From: Dugong dugon
Lineage: Eukaryota > Chordata > Mammalia > Sirenia > Dugongidae
Reading direction: 5' to 3'
Length of the DNA: 64,000 bases
NCBI GenBank assembly: GCA_030035585.1
Contig: CM057477.1
Coordinates: 61,919,447 to 61,983,446 of the forward strand
The translations under genes were made by a program, and so were the position numbers. Under the pieces are notes generated by a model. That model searched no databases. It saw only the letters and a program-made list of their open reading frames with translations, and was not told the DNA's origin. Shown here piece by piece: positions 21,560 to 32,876 of this stretch. The stretch's first letter is position 1; every line of letters begins with the position of its first letter.

Positions 21560-23951
21560 TACAGGCATACCTCGTTTTACTACACTTTGCTTTATTCACC
21601 TTTGCAGATATTGCATTTTTTGCAAATTGAAAGTTTGTGGCAACCCTGTGTCGAGCAAGTCTATCAGAGCCATTTTTCCAATGGCATGTTCTCACTTCAT
21701 GTCTCTGTGTCACATTTTGGTAATTCTCGCAATATTTCAAACTTTTTCATTATTATTATATCTGTTACAGTGATCTGTGATCAGTGATCTATGATGTTAC
21801 TATTGTAATTGTTTTGGGGTGCCACAAACTGCACCCATATAAGATGGCGAACTTAATCGATAAATATTGCATGTATTCTGACTTCTCCACCAACAGCCAT
21901 TCCCGCCGTCTCTCTCCCTCTCCTCGGGCCTCCATATTCCCTGAGACATGACAATATTGAAATTAAGTCAGTCAATAACTCTTCAATGGCCTTTAAGTGT
22001 TCAAGTGAAAGGAAGAGTCACACATCTCTCACTTTAATTCAAAAGCTAGAAATGATTAAGCTTAGTGAGGAAGGCATGTCGAAAGACAAGATGGGCCCAA
22101 AGCTAGGCTTCTTACACCAAACAGTTAGCCAAGTTGTGAATGCAAAGGAAAAGTTCTTGAAGTAAATTAAAAGTGCTACTCCAGTGAACACAGTAATAAT
22201 AAGAAAGCGAAACAGCTTTATTGCTGATGCGGAGAAAGTTTTAGTGGTCTGGATAGGAGATCACACCAGCCATGACATTCCCTTAAGCCAAAGCCTAATC
22301 CAGTGCAAGGCCCTAGCTCTCTTCAATTCTATAAAGGCTGAGAGAGGTGAGAAAGCTGCAGAAGAAAAGTTTGAAGCTAGCAGAGGTTGGTTCACGAGGT
22401 TTAGGGAAAGAAGCCGTCTCCATAACATAAAAGTGCAAGGTGAAGAAACAAGTGCTGATGCAGAAGCTGTAGAAAGTTATCCAGGATATCTAACTAAGAT
22501 AATTGATGAAGATGGCTACACTAAACAACAGATTTTCAGTGTAGATGAAACAGCGTTATATCGGAAGAAGATGCCATCTAGGACTTTCATGGCTAGAGAG
22601 GAATGCCTGGCTTCCAAGCTTCAAAGGACAGGCTGACTCTCTTGTTAGGGGCTAATGTAACTGGTGATCTTAAGTTCAAGGCAATGCTCATTCACCATTC
22701 TGAAAATCCTAGGGCCTTTAATAATTATGCTAAATCTACTCTGCCTGGAAAAACAAAGCCTGGATGACAGCACGTCTGTTTACGACATGGTTTACTGAAT
22801 ATTTTAAGCCCACTGTTGAGACCTATTGCTCAGAAAAAAAGATTCCTTTCAAGATATTCTGCTCATTGACAATGCACCTGGTCATCCAAGGGCTCTGATG
22901 GAGATGCAAAAGGAGATTAATTTTGTTTTCATGCCTGCTAACACAACATCCATTCTGCAGCCCATGGATCAAGGAGTAATTTTGACTTTCAAGTCTTATT
23001 ATTTAAGAAATGAATTTCGTGAGGCTATAGCTGCCATAGATAGTGATTCCTCTGATGCATCTGGGCAAAGTAAATTGAAAACCTTCTGGAAAGGATTCAC
23101 CATTCTAGATGCCATTAAAAACATTCGTGATTCATGGGAGGAGGTCAAAACATAAACATTAACAGGAGTTTGGAGGAAGTAGATTCCAGCTCTCACGGAT
23201 GATTTTGTGGGGTTCAAGACTTTGGTGGAGGAAGTAACTGCAGATGTGGTGGAAACAGCAAGAGAACTAGAATTAGAAATGGAGCCTGAAGATGTGACTG
23301 AATTGCTGAATCTCATAATAAACTTTAACAGATGAGGAATTGCTTCTTTTGGATGAGCAAAGAAAGTGGTTTCTTGAGACAGAATCTACTCCTGATGACG
23401 ATATTGTGAACATTGTTGAAATGATAACAAATGATTTAGAATATTACATAAACTTAGTTAACAAGGCAGCAAATGGGTTTGAGAGCATTGACTCCAATTT
23501 TGAAAAAAGTTCCACTGTGGATAAAATGCTATCAAACAGCATCGCATGCTACAGAAAAATCTTTTGTGAAAGGAAGAGTCAATTAATGTGGCAAAATTCA
23601 TTGTCTTATTTTAAGAAACTGTCACAGCCACCCCAACCTTCAGCAACCACCACCCTGATCAGTCAGCAGCCATCAACATCAAGGCAAGACCCTCCACCAG
23701 CAAAAAGATTACAACTTGCTGAAGGCTCAGATGATGTTTAGCATTTTTTAGCAATAAAGTATTTTTTAATTAAGATACATTTTTTTTAGACATAATGCTA
23801 TTGCACTCTTAATAGACTACAGTATAGTGTAAACATAACTTTTATATGTTCTGTGAAACCAAAAAAATTTGTATGACTCACTTTATTGGGATATTTGCTT
23901 TATTGTGGTGGTCTGGAACCAAATCTGCAGTATCTTCAAGGTATGCCTGTA
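21560..23951 (+). mobile_element. Tigger1-like DNA transposon, nearly complete, dead
   Basis: 21562-23949 is bounded by the terminal inverted repeat CAGGCATACC at the left and its reverse complement GGTATGCCTG at the right, with the target dinucleotide TA on both sides (21560-21561 and 23950-23951). The 2,388-bp length is close to that expected for a complete Tigger1. Tigger elements are Tc1/mariner-related (pogo group) cut-and-paste transposons of placental mammals. It carries one transposase gene in the plus direction, disrupted as described in its own entry. The final bases AATAAAG after the coding part (23754-23760) could be its polyadenylation signal. Confidence 0.93.
21986..23741 (+). 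pseudogene. Tigger1-like transposase (pogo family), disrupted
   Basis: The probable start is ATG at 21986, followed by the centromere-protein-B-like helix-turn-helix DNA-binding region, and a TAA at 22163-22165 (codon 60) interrupts it in frame. The reading continues to about 22600, where a frameshift after SRTFMAREE ends it (stop by 22636). More pieces lie at 22640-22825, 22826-23155 and 23340-23741. The catalytic DDE/D-type residues are recognisable: aspartate in FSVDETALY (about 22540-22560), LLIDNAPGH (about 22862-22890) and QPMDQGVI (about 22960-22985). It ends [20 protein letters not shown]...DDV and TAG. At least one nonsense change and several frameshifts rule out a functional transposase. 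Confidence 0.9.
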
Positions 23952-24560
23952 TATATTTTAAAGATAGAAGTAATGGAATTTTCTGGTGGATTGCCTGTCG
24001 GGTGTGAGAGAAAGAAATAAGTTAAAAGTGACTCCAAGTTTTATGGCCTGAGTATCTGATTGAAAGGAAATGCCATTCACTGAGATAGGGAATAGTGGAG
24101 AAGGAGAAGGCTTTGGGGAGAGCAAATTAAGACTTAAGTTTTGGATATGTTAAATTTGAGATGAACTGTTCAGTCAGCTGTTAGATATGTGAGTCCAGAG
24201 TTCAAGTTTGCGCTGGAGATAGAGACATTTCAGAGCTGTCTGTATTTAAAGCCATAGTATGAGTGAGATCATTTAGCAAATAATATAATTACTGAAGATA
24301 TGTCTGAGGATTGAGCCCTGGGGCATCCCAGTGTTTAAAAGTTAAGGAAGATGAGGAGGATTCAGGAAAGAAGGCCAAGAAGGAGCAGCCAGTGAAACAG
24401 GAAGAAAAGTAGGAGAGTGTAGTGTTCTGGAAGCTAAATTGAGAAAGTATTTTAAAAGTTGGCATTCAGTTTAGACCAAGAAGTGACCACCATTGGATTT
24501 GACAATGTGGAAGTTAACAGTGATCAGGGAAAGAGCAGTTTCACTGAAATGAGGGAGACC
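23952..24560 (+). repeat. Ancient interspersed repeat (family A), later part
   Basis: From about 23985: GACTCCAAGTTTTATGGCCT, CCATTCACTGAGATAGGGAA, GTTTTGGATATGTTAAATTT, GGATTGAGCCCTGGGGCATC, AAGAAGGAGCAGCCAGTGAA. This order matches the consensus of a common old mammalian repeat and follows on from the fragment at 14.9-15.37 kb. I do not have a firm name. No coding function. Confidence 0.55.
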
Positions 24561-25560
24561 CTGAGATGACTCCGCTCAAAATAGAATGAGAGAAGAAGCG
24601 GAAAGATTGAGTGTACACAGTGCAGTCGAGGTGCATGGCTACAACAGGAAGCAGAATCATGGGAAGCAGAGAAATGAGCAGTATCTAGAGAGAGCTGTGG
24701 GACCAAGGGAAGCTTTTCTTTTTCTAAGGTGGATAAAATAACAGCATGTTTGCAGAAAAGAAAGATGCAATAGAGAGGAAAAAGGGGTGATGCAAGAAGG
24801 AGAGAGGTTATTGTGTAGGCAAGAAGCAGTGGCATTCGTTCGGTGTGCAGGTAGACCACATTCCCTCCTGTAAAAATGTAGCTCTCAGCTAACAACTTGT
24901 CAGGACATTTCAAAAGAAGGCAAACAGATAGTAAATAGTGAACTAAACATGTCAGCAAGCGTGCATTTCATTTCTGGTCCCCTTCGTGCATTCTCATCAC
25001 TAAGTTGCTGTTCATGATAGAAATGAAGTTACACTGATAATAAAAATGCCCACATGCAGAATTCTATAGAGTGACCCTTCCACAAAACCAATGGCATCTT
25101 AATGCATTATTTGCAGTTTCCATCCTAGAACAACTTGAAATTTCCACTCCTTGGGCCGTGGTGAATCATCTGTCACATTATTGTAATTCAAGCCATGTAA
25201 TGAAGACAATCTCAACTTCCTTTCTGTCTCAGTGGCACGTCTGCTGATGGGTGTTTAGTTCTCTAAAGTCTCCGAGAAAACCAAAATGGGAAATGTATAT
25301 CCCTATAAATAGGAAATACAACCTTCCCTCTTTGGGATTTTTATTTATTGTATCTCAATTCTAAGTTCCCAGGCATAAATAGAGGTAGAAACTGATGTAA
25401 AATCCAATCTACTTTTTTTTTACAAAAAATTGCACATCACGGGATGAAAAAGTTAGAGAAGATAAATGAGAAATCAAGATTTTTAGGATGTCAGAGTTGT
25501 GGTCAGGAAGAGGGAGCAACCTCAGTGAGTATAAAACTTTAATTTAGGCAGATGTGTTAA
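24561..25560. other. Unassigned non-coding sequence
   Basis: About 1 kb with no gene or nameable repeat. The 144-codon minus-strand frame at 24524-24958 has a Leu/Ser/Cys-rich composition, no recognisable domain and no conserved context, so I do not call it. Confidence 0.4.
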
Positions 25561-25569
25561 GGGCCGGAT

Positions 25570-25720
25570 TACCCAATAAGCAAGGTAAACACGGGTTTAT
25601 TTGTGCATACTTACTAATCTGTAGTAAACAGTTTCACCTGTTTGAAACCCATGTGAAATTGTTCACTGCAGATTAGTAAGTAAACACAAGTAAGCCTGTA
25701 AGTACCTTGCTTAATGTAGG
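25570..25720. repeat. 60-bp-arm palindrome (possible fossil MITE)
   Basis: The arms are 25578-25637 and 25653-25712, separated by a 15-base loop (25638-25652). By my count 49 of 60 positions pair. The outer 10 bases (AAGCAAGGTA / TACCTTGCTT) are perfect and the inner core TACTTACTAATCTG is perfect. This is far beyond chance for sequence outside simple repeats. Likely a palindromic non-autonomous DNA-transposon fossil; a transcribed hairpin is an alternative. I see no clear target duplication. Confidence 0.85.
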
Positions 25721-25934
25721 TTGGTGGGTATGTTGCTTCCTGGTTAATCTATTCCTGTATGTGATAGATTCCTGTTAATATAAAACTGGAGATTTTAGAT
25801 CTAGATAATGACATTAAAGATCATCTATTCCAACTTTATTTTACCAAGGAGCAAACTCAGCAAGGAGCAAACTCAGTGCCAAGTAGCTAAATAACTTATA
25901 AAAAATGCAGAGGTAATTAGTGGCTGTGTCAGGT
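25721..25934. other. Trace of an ancient repeat
   Basis: 25795-25925 (GACATTAAAGATCATCTATT, GAGCAAACTCAG repeated at 25851 and 25868) resembles the trace at 13.74-13.88 kb. It contains a short direct duplication AGCAAACTCAG. Confidence 0.35.
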
Positions 25935-26145
25935 GGGTTACCATCATGCTTGGTAAAATAGAGGGTCATTGTAAAAGAGGATGACCCTTGATGAGATGGA
26001 CTGATACAGTGGCTGCAACAATGGACTCAAACATGGCAATGATTGTGAGGACGGTGCAGGACTGGGCAGTGTTTTGTTTTTTTGTACACAGGGTCACTAT
26101 AAGTTGGAACTGACTTGATGGCACTTAATGACAATAACACCACCA
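25935..26145 (+). mobile_element. RTE-type LINE 3' tail, very short
   Basis: ACCATCATGCTTGGTAAAAT through GGCACTTAATGACAATAAC, equal to the last ~210 bases of the RTE. It covers part of the 3' UTR and the tail shared with SINEs (GTTGGAACTGACTTGATGGC). Strongly 5'-truncated. Confidence 0.87.
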
Positions 26146-27734
26146 TCTCAGTGAAGTTTCTAGGGTCAAGTGGTCTGGATCATGTTGGAATATCCTGTCC
26201 AAAGGTAAAGACTGTGCACCTTTGTGCTCCCTACCGCTAAGAAAAAGGCACAGTGTTTAGTGGGCATCTCTGGATTTTTGAGGTAACATATGTTACATTT
26301 GGTTGTTTTGCTCTGACTCATTTACTCAGTGACCAAAAGATTTGCAGCTTTGAATGGAGCCCAGAGCGAAAAACAACTCCCTAGCTGGTCAGGCTTCAGT
26401 GTAAGAGGCTTTGCAATTTAACCTCTTATAATCTAGTGGATCATAAAGTTCTTTAAGTGTCTGTGGCAGATAAGGATTCTGAATGGAGCCTGTGGCAAAC
26501 TGGCATAAGAGAATCATAGTGTGGGCCCCTAGGATTTTGAAGCAAAGCTATGACTTCTTTATTAACTCACTATTCTCCTTTTAAAGAAGAATGTGTAGCT
26601 TGCTACAAGAAATGAATACCTGACTACAGGACTCGTGAACTGAGCTTTCCAATATGAATTGGATATTTTCAGGTACCGTTCATCATGAAGGTGGAGGTCA
26701 TCATACTAGTCACAGTGCCAAAAGAGCCTCATCATCAAATGAAAGTGGTGTATCTATCATTGGGCCCAAGAAGACCTTAAGGGCTGTGGTAAGACTTGAG
26801 AAGGTGACTTGGCTCACACTCCCTTAGCCAGAAGGTCTGCTGTGTTGCCTTTTCTCCATCTGTCCACACTCATGGCCTCATTAGGAGTTAGTTTCTTATA
26901 ACCTGCCACCTGAGAAGAAAAATATTTGGTCCTGGTTTACAGAAGGCTCTGACAAAAATGCTGGCATCAAGCATTAAGGGAGTGGCCTGAATGACACTGG
27001 GAACGCTACAGAGAAATCATCCCACTATGCAAAACTTTGAGCTGTGCATCTTATAGTAAACTTTGCCTGGAAAAAAATCCCTTGCTCTCAGATCCTCACT
27101 TTTCATCACTATACCATTGAAAACATCAGATGCAAATAATTTACTTATACTAATAGGTAATCTACTTAGAGTTCCAGTGAAAAATTGACTCACTAGCTTA
27201 AAAGTACACTCCACTTTGAGAACTAATATCATAGCAAATGGTGCACATTCTATAATCTGTATACATCAGCCTTACCAGAATAATGCTGTCTAGCAACCCA
27301 CCCAAAAACTCAATGGCATAGAGTAGTAAGTATTTCTCACTTATACATCTAAAGGTCAGTTAAGGTTTGCCGATCCAGCCTGGGCTTGGGAGGGCTTGAC
27401 ACCAAGTGCCTGTTATCCTCCTTGGATTTGTCTCTACTCATGTTCTTCTCATGATGACAGGTGGAAGTTTAAGAGAGCAAGCACAATTCAAGCTTCTGCT
27501 CATGTCATGTCTACTAACATCCTATTAATCAAAACAAGTCACATGGCCATGCCTAAATTCAAGGGTGGGGAAATATACTCTTCTCACTGAGGAGGGGAAA
27601 GAGGGTGAATATTTGCTAAACAATCATCTAATTTACCAGGCCATCTGAATTTCAACTGGTATTTTCTTCTTTGCAAATATGTTTTCAATATGTTGTTATC
27701 AAAGAGTAGCAGTAGTATACATGGCTGCTTCAAT
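26146..27734. other. Unassigned non-coding sequence
   Basis: The longest repeat-poor stretch in the left half (about 1.6 kb). No open frame with recognisable content on either strand. A segment at 27265-27560 has the look of an old LTR or MER-type repeat, but I cannot support a family. Confidence 0.4.
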
Positions 27735-28040
27735 ACAATGTGACAAACATTTATTGAGTGTATTTTACTTGTTGGGCACTGTACTAGGTGTTCAGGAGCC
27801 CTGGTAACTTAATGGTTAAGCTCTATGGTTGCTAACCAAAAGGCCGGAAGTTTGAATCCACCAGCTGCTCCTTGGAAACCCTCTGGGGCAATTCTACTCT
27901 GTCCTACAGGGTTGCTATTATTTGGAATCGACTTGACAGTGATGGGTTTTTTTTTGGTTTTATACTAGGTGTTCAAGCTACAGAGATGGATAAGACACAA
28001 TCTCTACTCTCAAGAAACTCAGAATTATTAAAATAAATAA
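27735..28040 (-). repeat. L2-age repeat split by a SINE
   Basis: 27740-27794 (ACAAACATTTATTGAGTGTA, GGGCACTGTACTAGGTGTTCA) continues after the SINE with GATGGATAAGACACAATCTC at 27983-28002. The text is the common ATTTATTGAG...GGCACTGT...GACA signature of an old mammalian repeat. Orientation and family are tentative. Confidence 0.5.
27782..27975 (+). mobile_element. tRNA/RTE-tailed SINE with 13-bp duplication
   Basis: The SINE body is at 27795-27962 and is flanked by TACTAGGTGTTCA at 27782-27794 and 27963-27975. The head is GGAGCCCTGGTAACTTAATGG, and the B-box region GGAAGTTTGAATCCACC is degraded. The tail TTTGGAATCGACTTGACAG matches the RTE end, followed by a T-rich run. The near-perfect long duplication indicates a young copy. 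Confidence 0.93.
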
Positions 28041-29293
28041 ATTAATTTAAAAAATTTAAGAGGAGAAACTCAGAGACATAACTATAAAGAAATTAAAGTT
28101 TAGTGTGATGAATGCAATAGAAGCATTTTCAACTCCGTATGGTTGTATTATTATTCCTATTTTACAGAGAATAAACTGGGACTCAGAAGGATTCAACTGT
28201 TAGCCCGATATTATGCAATGGACAAAACTGATATTCAACCTTTATTTTTTTATTGGGAGGAAACTCAAACCCTAAACTCTTCCTGTCATTCCACATGACC
28301 TTCAGGTAGTGAGCACAGATGTGACCCCAGGCAAATACCTCATCTGATACTGGAATTGTTGTATAACCAAGGCAACAAAATGCCCCATGTTGAGTTGAGA
28401 CCCTGGAGAGTTGAGCCCCATTATAAGGAATGCAGATTGGATTACATATGCTTTCCTCTGCCCCATGATTCTGTCCTTTTTACTAGTTGACTTAGCTTGT
28501 CCATGAAATAAGCCTTTATAATATTAAATATCCTGGAATAATAGAGATCTGAGATGCTGGAGGATATTTTTGTCAGTTTTTAAAATACCTGAGTCACAGG
28601 CCACAGCCTTTTAGCAGATTGAATGTTTGTTAGTATAAACTGTTTTGATGATAAAGGGATAAATTGAATGGACCATTGGGCCTTCTGCTCCGGAGATGTA
28701 AAAGGATTGTAGGCAGTAATCAGGTGTCCGGAGGGCTGGGTTGTATGTATAATTATGACTTTCAGCTCTGTTAGCCACTATGAAGCTCTTACTATAATGC
28801 TCTCTGTCAATATTTTATTAGTGTGTGTCATAACCGTTCCAATATAAAATGGCTCTTCATATTTGTTCAGAACAACATCCATGAGTTAATGTTTGAAGAG
28901 CATTCACTATAACTCTGTTAAGGGAAAATTGTAAGTACCATATTATTGTTCCCATATAATGAAAGAGAAACCGGAGAGAAAAATAAAAAATATACCCTTC
29001 ATTTGGGTAAAGTAACAGGTCACTGGAAGAGTCTAAGACAGAATGAGAGTCTGGTGACTACCATCCTGGATAGTAGACTTTTGGTTCTTGAAATAAAACT
29101 CCTGGGGAAGGTGAAAGGCACAAAAACAAAGCCAGCCACTAAGGCTTAATTTTTATGTGGCTTGTCAGAGAGAAATTTAATAAGCATATTTCATGCTGGG
29201 CAAGAACCAGGATAACTGTGAATTTTAGAAAGGGTCAGGAGTTTGGCCAATCACAACAATTATTCTGTGTCATCATTTTACACTGGCGTGTAT
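28041..29293. other. Unassigned, faint ancient repeat trace
   Basis: 28145-28240 (TTATTCCTATTTTACAGAGA, ACTGGGACTCAGAAGGATTC) resembles an old MIR/L2-type tail. The rest shows nothing. Short frames at 28946-29391 have no recognisable product. Confidence 0.4.
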
Positions 29294-31955
29294 GCTGTTC
29301 ATTTCTTTCTTCCTTTCTTTTAGCATTTTATCGTGCTTTAGGTGAAAGTTTATACAGCAGATTAGTTTCCCATTCAACCATTCATATATAAATTGTTCCA
29401 TGACATTGGTTGGTGTCCCTGCAGTGTGTCAGCACTCTCCGCATTTCCACCCTACCTTCCTCGTTTCCATCCCTCCAGTTTTCCTGCCCCTCCTTACCTT
29501 CTCATCTTTGATTTTGGGCAAATGTTGCCTGTTGGGTTTTGTTTAGTTGATTGTTCTGAGGCGCACATTCCTCATGAGTGTTACTGTTTATTTTATAGGC
29601 CAAGCTATTATTTGGCTGAAAGGTGACCTCTGAGAGTGGCTTTAGTTCCGGTTTGAATGGTATCTTAGGGCGATAGTTTCGGGAGTTTCTCCAGTCTCTG
29701 TCATTCCAAGAAGTTTGGTCTTTTTTTATGAATTTTATGAGTTTTGTTCTACATTTTTCTCCCATTCTAACCAAGTCCTTCTACTGTGTCCCTGGTCAGA
29801 GCGTTCATTAGTGGTAGCCAGGCACCATCTAGTTCTTCTGGTTTCAGGCTAAAGGAGGCTGTGGTTCATGTAGGCCATTAGTCTTTTGGACTAATTTCTT
29901 CTCAAGTCTTTGGTTTCCTTCATTCTCCTTTGCTACAGACGGGAAGAGGCTAATGATTGTATCTTAGATGGCTGCTCATAAGCTTTTAAGACTCCAGATA
30001 CTACTCACCAAACTGGGATGTAGAATACTGTCTTTATGAATGATGTTATGCTAATTGAGCTAGATGTCCCCTGAGACTATGTTCCATAGCCTTCAAGCCC
30101 AGTAACTCAGTTGTATGAGGTGTTTGGATATGTCTAAGAAGTTTCCATAACTGTGCGCCCTATATGCTCTATTATTTATATGAATATACATGCAGCAAAT
30201 CCAAATATACATATATAATTATCCACAACAATACCCATATATTCATGTGCATATACTCCTATGCACCCTCCCACATCTATATAGCATATGTATCTACCAA
30301 TATAACCACTCATAGATTTTAGGTTGTTATTATTGCTGTTGCAGAAATTGTGTGTGGTTTAGTCGTTACTGTAGGAGTCCTTTATTCTTGTGTACCTCTC
30401 AGTGTTTTCATTTGCCTTGGTCATAAGCTGATTTCCCCCATATTGTGTATTGCCTTTCCTGTCACCAGAATTAACATGTGTCTACTATCTAGTATGTGAT
30501 TCTCCCTGCTTCCCCCTTCCATCCCTGGTAATCATCAAGGAATGTTGCTTTCTGTTAGTAAACCTATTCTTAACTTTTTATAAAAGTTGTATCATACGGT
30601 ATTTGTCCTTTTGTAATTGACTTATTTCAGTCAGCATAATATCCTGCAGATTCATCCAAGTTATGTTTCACGGACTCATCATTATTCTTTATCGTTGCAT
30701 AGTATTCCATTGTATGTATGTACCACAATTTGTTTATCCGTTCATCTGTTGATGGACACTTAGGTCGTTTTAATCTTTTTGCTATTGTGAATAATGCTGC
30801 AGTGAACATGGGTCTACATGTGTCTATTCACGTCATTGCTTTTATTTCTCTAGGATAAATACCTAATAGTGGAATTGCTGCATCACATGGTATTTCTATT
30901 TCTAGCTTTTTGAGGAAGCATCATACCATTTTCCACAGTAGTTGTACCATTTTACAATCCCACTAGCAGTCTATAAGAGTTTCAGTCACCCCACAACCTT
31001 GCCAGCATTTGCTGTTTTCTGGTTTTTTGGATCAATGCCATTTTTGCTGGGGTGAGTTGGTATTTTATTGTAGTTTTGATTTGCGTCTCTCTAATGGCTA
31101 ATGATCGTGAGCATCTCTTCATGTATTTGTTATTTGCCTGGATGTTTTCTTTGGTGAAATGTCTGTTCATGTCATTTGCCCATTTTTTGTTTGGATTAGT
31201 TGTCTTTTTGTTGTTGAGATGTTGAACTTTTCTATATATTTTAGAGATTAGACTCTTGTCAGATATGTTGTTGTCAATTTTTTTTCCCCCAGTCTGTAGA
31301 TTCTCTTTTTACTTTCTTGGTGAAGTCTTTGGATGAGCATAAGTATTAAATTTTTAGGATGTCCCAGTTATCTAGTTTATCTTCTGTTGTCTGTGAATTT
31401 TTAGCTATGTTTGATAGGCTATTTATGCCATAAATTAGGACCCCAAGTTTTGTCCCTATGTTATCTTCCAGTATCTTTATAGTTTTAGGCTTAAAATTTA
31501 GGTCTTCGACCCATTTTGAGTTAGTTTTTGTGTATGGTGTGAGATATGGATCCTGTTTCATTTTTCCGCAAATATATACCCAGTTTTTCCAGCACCATTT
31601 ATTAAAGAGACTATATTTTCCCCACTGAATGGACTTCAACCCTTTGTCGAAGATCAGTTGTCCCCAGCTGTATGGATTTACTTCTGGGTTCTCAATTCTG
31701 TTCCATTGGTCTATGTACCTGTTGTACCAGTACCAGGCTGTTTTGACTACTGTGGCTGTATAACAGGTTCTGAGATCAGTTAGTGTGAGGCCTCCTACTT
31801 TGTTCTTTTTCAGTAATGCTTTGGGTATTTGGGGCCTCTTTCCTTTCCATATAAAACTGGACATTAATTTTTCCATCACATTAAAGAATGTTGTTGGGAT
31901 TTGGATTGCAATTGCATAATATCTATAAATATTTTTCGTAGGCTGTTCATTTCTT
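29294..31955 (-). mobile_element. 5'-truncated L1, antisense, with 14-bp duplication
   Basis: L1 3' UTR (29308-30600) and the C-terminal third of ORF2 (30600-31940), in reverse. Flanked by GCTGTTCATTTCTT at 29294-29307 and 31942-31955. The T-rich start at the left end is the complement of the poly(A) tail. ORF2 pieces on the minus strand are at 31346-31879 (the 'FIWKGKRPQIPKALL' and 'WGKYSLFNKWCWKNW' blocks of the thumb and linker), 30982-31170 and 30627-30809. The 3' UTR is closer to the 34-40 kb element than to the 52 kb one. Confidence 0.93.
30627..31879 (-). pseudogene. L1 ORF2 C-terminal half, disrupted
   Basis: Three minus-strand frames (31346-31879, 30982-31170, 30627-30809) together cover the ORF2p region after the reverse transcriptase palm, including [11 protein letters not shown] and the W-Y-I-H-T-M-E-Y-Y end. 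Stops and shifts fall between them. The YADD/FADD active site lies upstream and is missing through 5' truncation, so it is inactive. Confidence 0.88.
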
Positions 31956-32423
31956 GTGGTGAGTTTCGTGTTGGTTGTTTGGGATCTGGATCATGGCTCA
32001 TTTCAGTTATGGTTAGGGTAATATTAAATGCCAATATTTTATCACTTTATTTTTCCCTCTTCTTTCCCAATTCCCAAGCTTGTCAACAATAGAAAAATCC
32101 CTTCAATGGACAATACATGAGGCAGTATTGAAAGCCTGTCTCATACAGATAATTCCATACACAATCAGAAGCCCAGACAAAGCTGCTGATGTTGCCTCCT
32201 CTCCTAGATGACTGAACATTGGAGCTGGGTTGGACCTGTTCTTCATGTAGCCATCACTGGCCAGATTAACAGGGCTATTAAATCTGCTCAAAACAAAACA
32301 AAACCCAAGTCTTTAAATAGATTTCTGATAGAATCTGGAAATTAACGACGAAAAATATATATATCTCACTCTTAACTTCAGGTTTAGATATTCAGAGAAT
32401 TATTATCTTATTTACAGTGGACT
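31956..32423. other. Unassigned non-coding sequence
   Basis: A 470-base stretch with no gene or recognised repeat. Frames on both strands around 31.9-32.3 kb are short and without content. Confidence 0.4.
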
Positions 32424-32876
32424 AATATCCTTAGAGGAGCCCTGGTGGCCAAGCGATTAAGTGCTCGGCTACTAACCAAAAAGTTGGCAGTTTGAACCCA
32501 CCCAGTGGCTCTGCAGGAGAAAGATCTGGCAATCTGCTTCTGTATCGATTATAGCCAAGAAAACCCTATGGAGCAGTTCTACTCTGTCACATGTGGTCTC
32601 TATGAATCAGAATCGACTCAAGAGCACCTAACAGCAACAATATCCTTCAGGAGTCCTGCATGGTACAAATGGTTACAGGCTTGGCCGCTAATCTGAAAGG
32701 TTCAAGTCCACCCAGAGGTACCTTGGAAGAAAGGTCTGGAAATCTACATACAAAAAATTAGCCATTGAAAACCCTCCATAGCACAGTTCTACTGTGACAC
32801 AGATGGGGTCGCCAAGAGTCAGAGTTGGAATCGAACTGATGGCAGCTGGTTTGGTTTGGTTTTTGTTAATATCCTT
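32424..32876 (+). mobile_element. Two SINEs in the same target site
   Basis: Target sequence AATATCCTT occurs three times: 32424-32432, 32639-32647 and 32868-32876 (the first and last continue AGAG). Between them are a long-variant SINE (32433-32638: GGAGCCCTGGTGGCCAAGCG to CACCTAACAGCAAC) and an older-variant SINE (32648-32867: CAGGAGTCCTGCATGGTACA to GGTTTGGTTTTTG). Two sequential insertions into one site, or into the duplicated site left by the first, explain the pattern. Confidence 0.9.

Larger units (their letters stand above)
19060..21560 (-). mobile_element. Old L1, antisense, broken by three insertions
   Basis: L1 ORF2 C-terminal sequence in reverse: GTTTATCCATTCGTCAGTTG, GTTGATGGACACTTG, GGAGTGGAATTGCTGGGTCA, CTCCACATCCTGGC, then after the RTE CATTGGTCATTTGTCTGTAT, TTTGCCCATTTTTCAGTTGG, and after the LTR ATATCTAAAAATCCACTGTC, TTACCTCTATGTTTTCTTC, with a last piece at 21529-21560. 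These are consecutive parts of one element. It is more decayed than the other L1s here, so it is the oldest layer of the nest. Confidence 0.85.

Noticed and set aside
21345-21773. 142-codon plus-strand frame
   Set aside because: It crosses from a reversed L1 3' UTR through its target duplication into the left end of the Tigger element, so it cannot be an ancestral gene.
21986-23741. Possible domesticated Tigger-derived (TIGD-like) host gene
   Set aside because: The coding part is still inside complete transposon ends with TA target sites and is broken by a stop and frameshifts.
24524-24958. 144-codon minus-strand open frame
   Set aside because: No start context, domain or family resemblance, and it partly overlaps an ancient repeat. 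The length is within chance for 64 kb.
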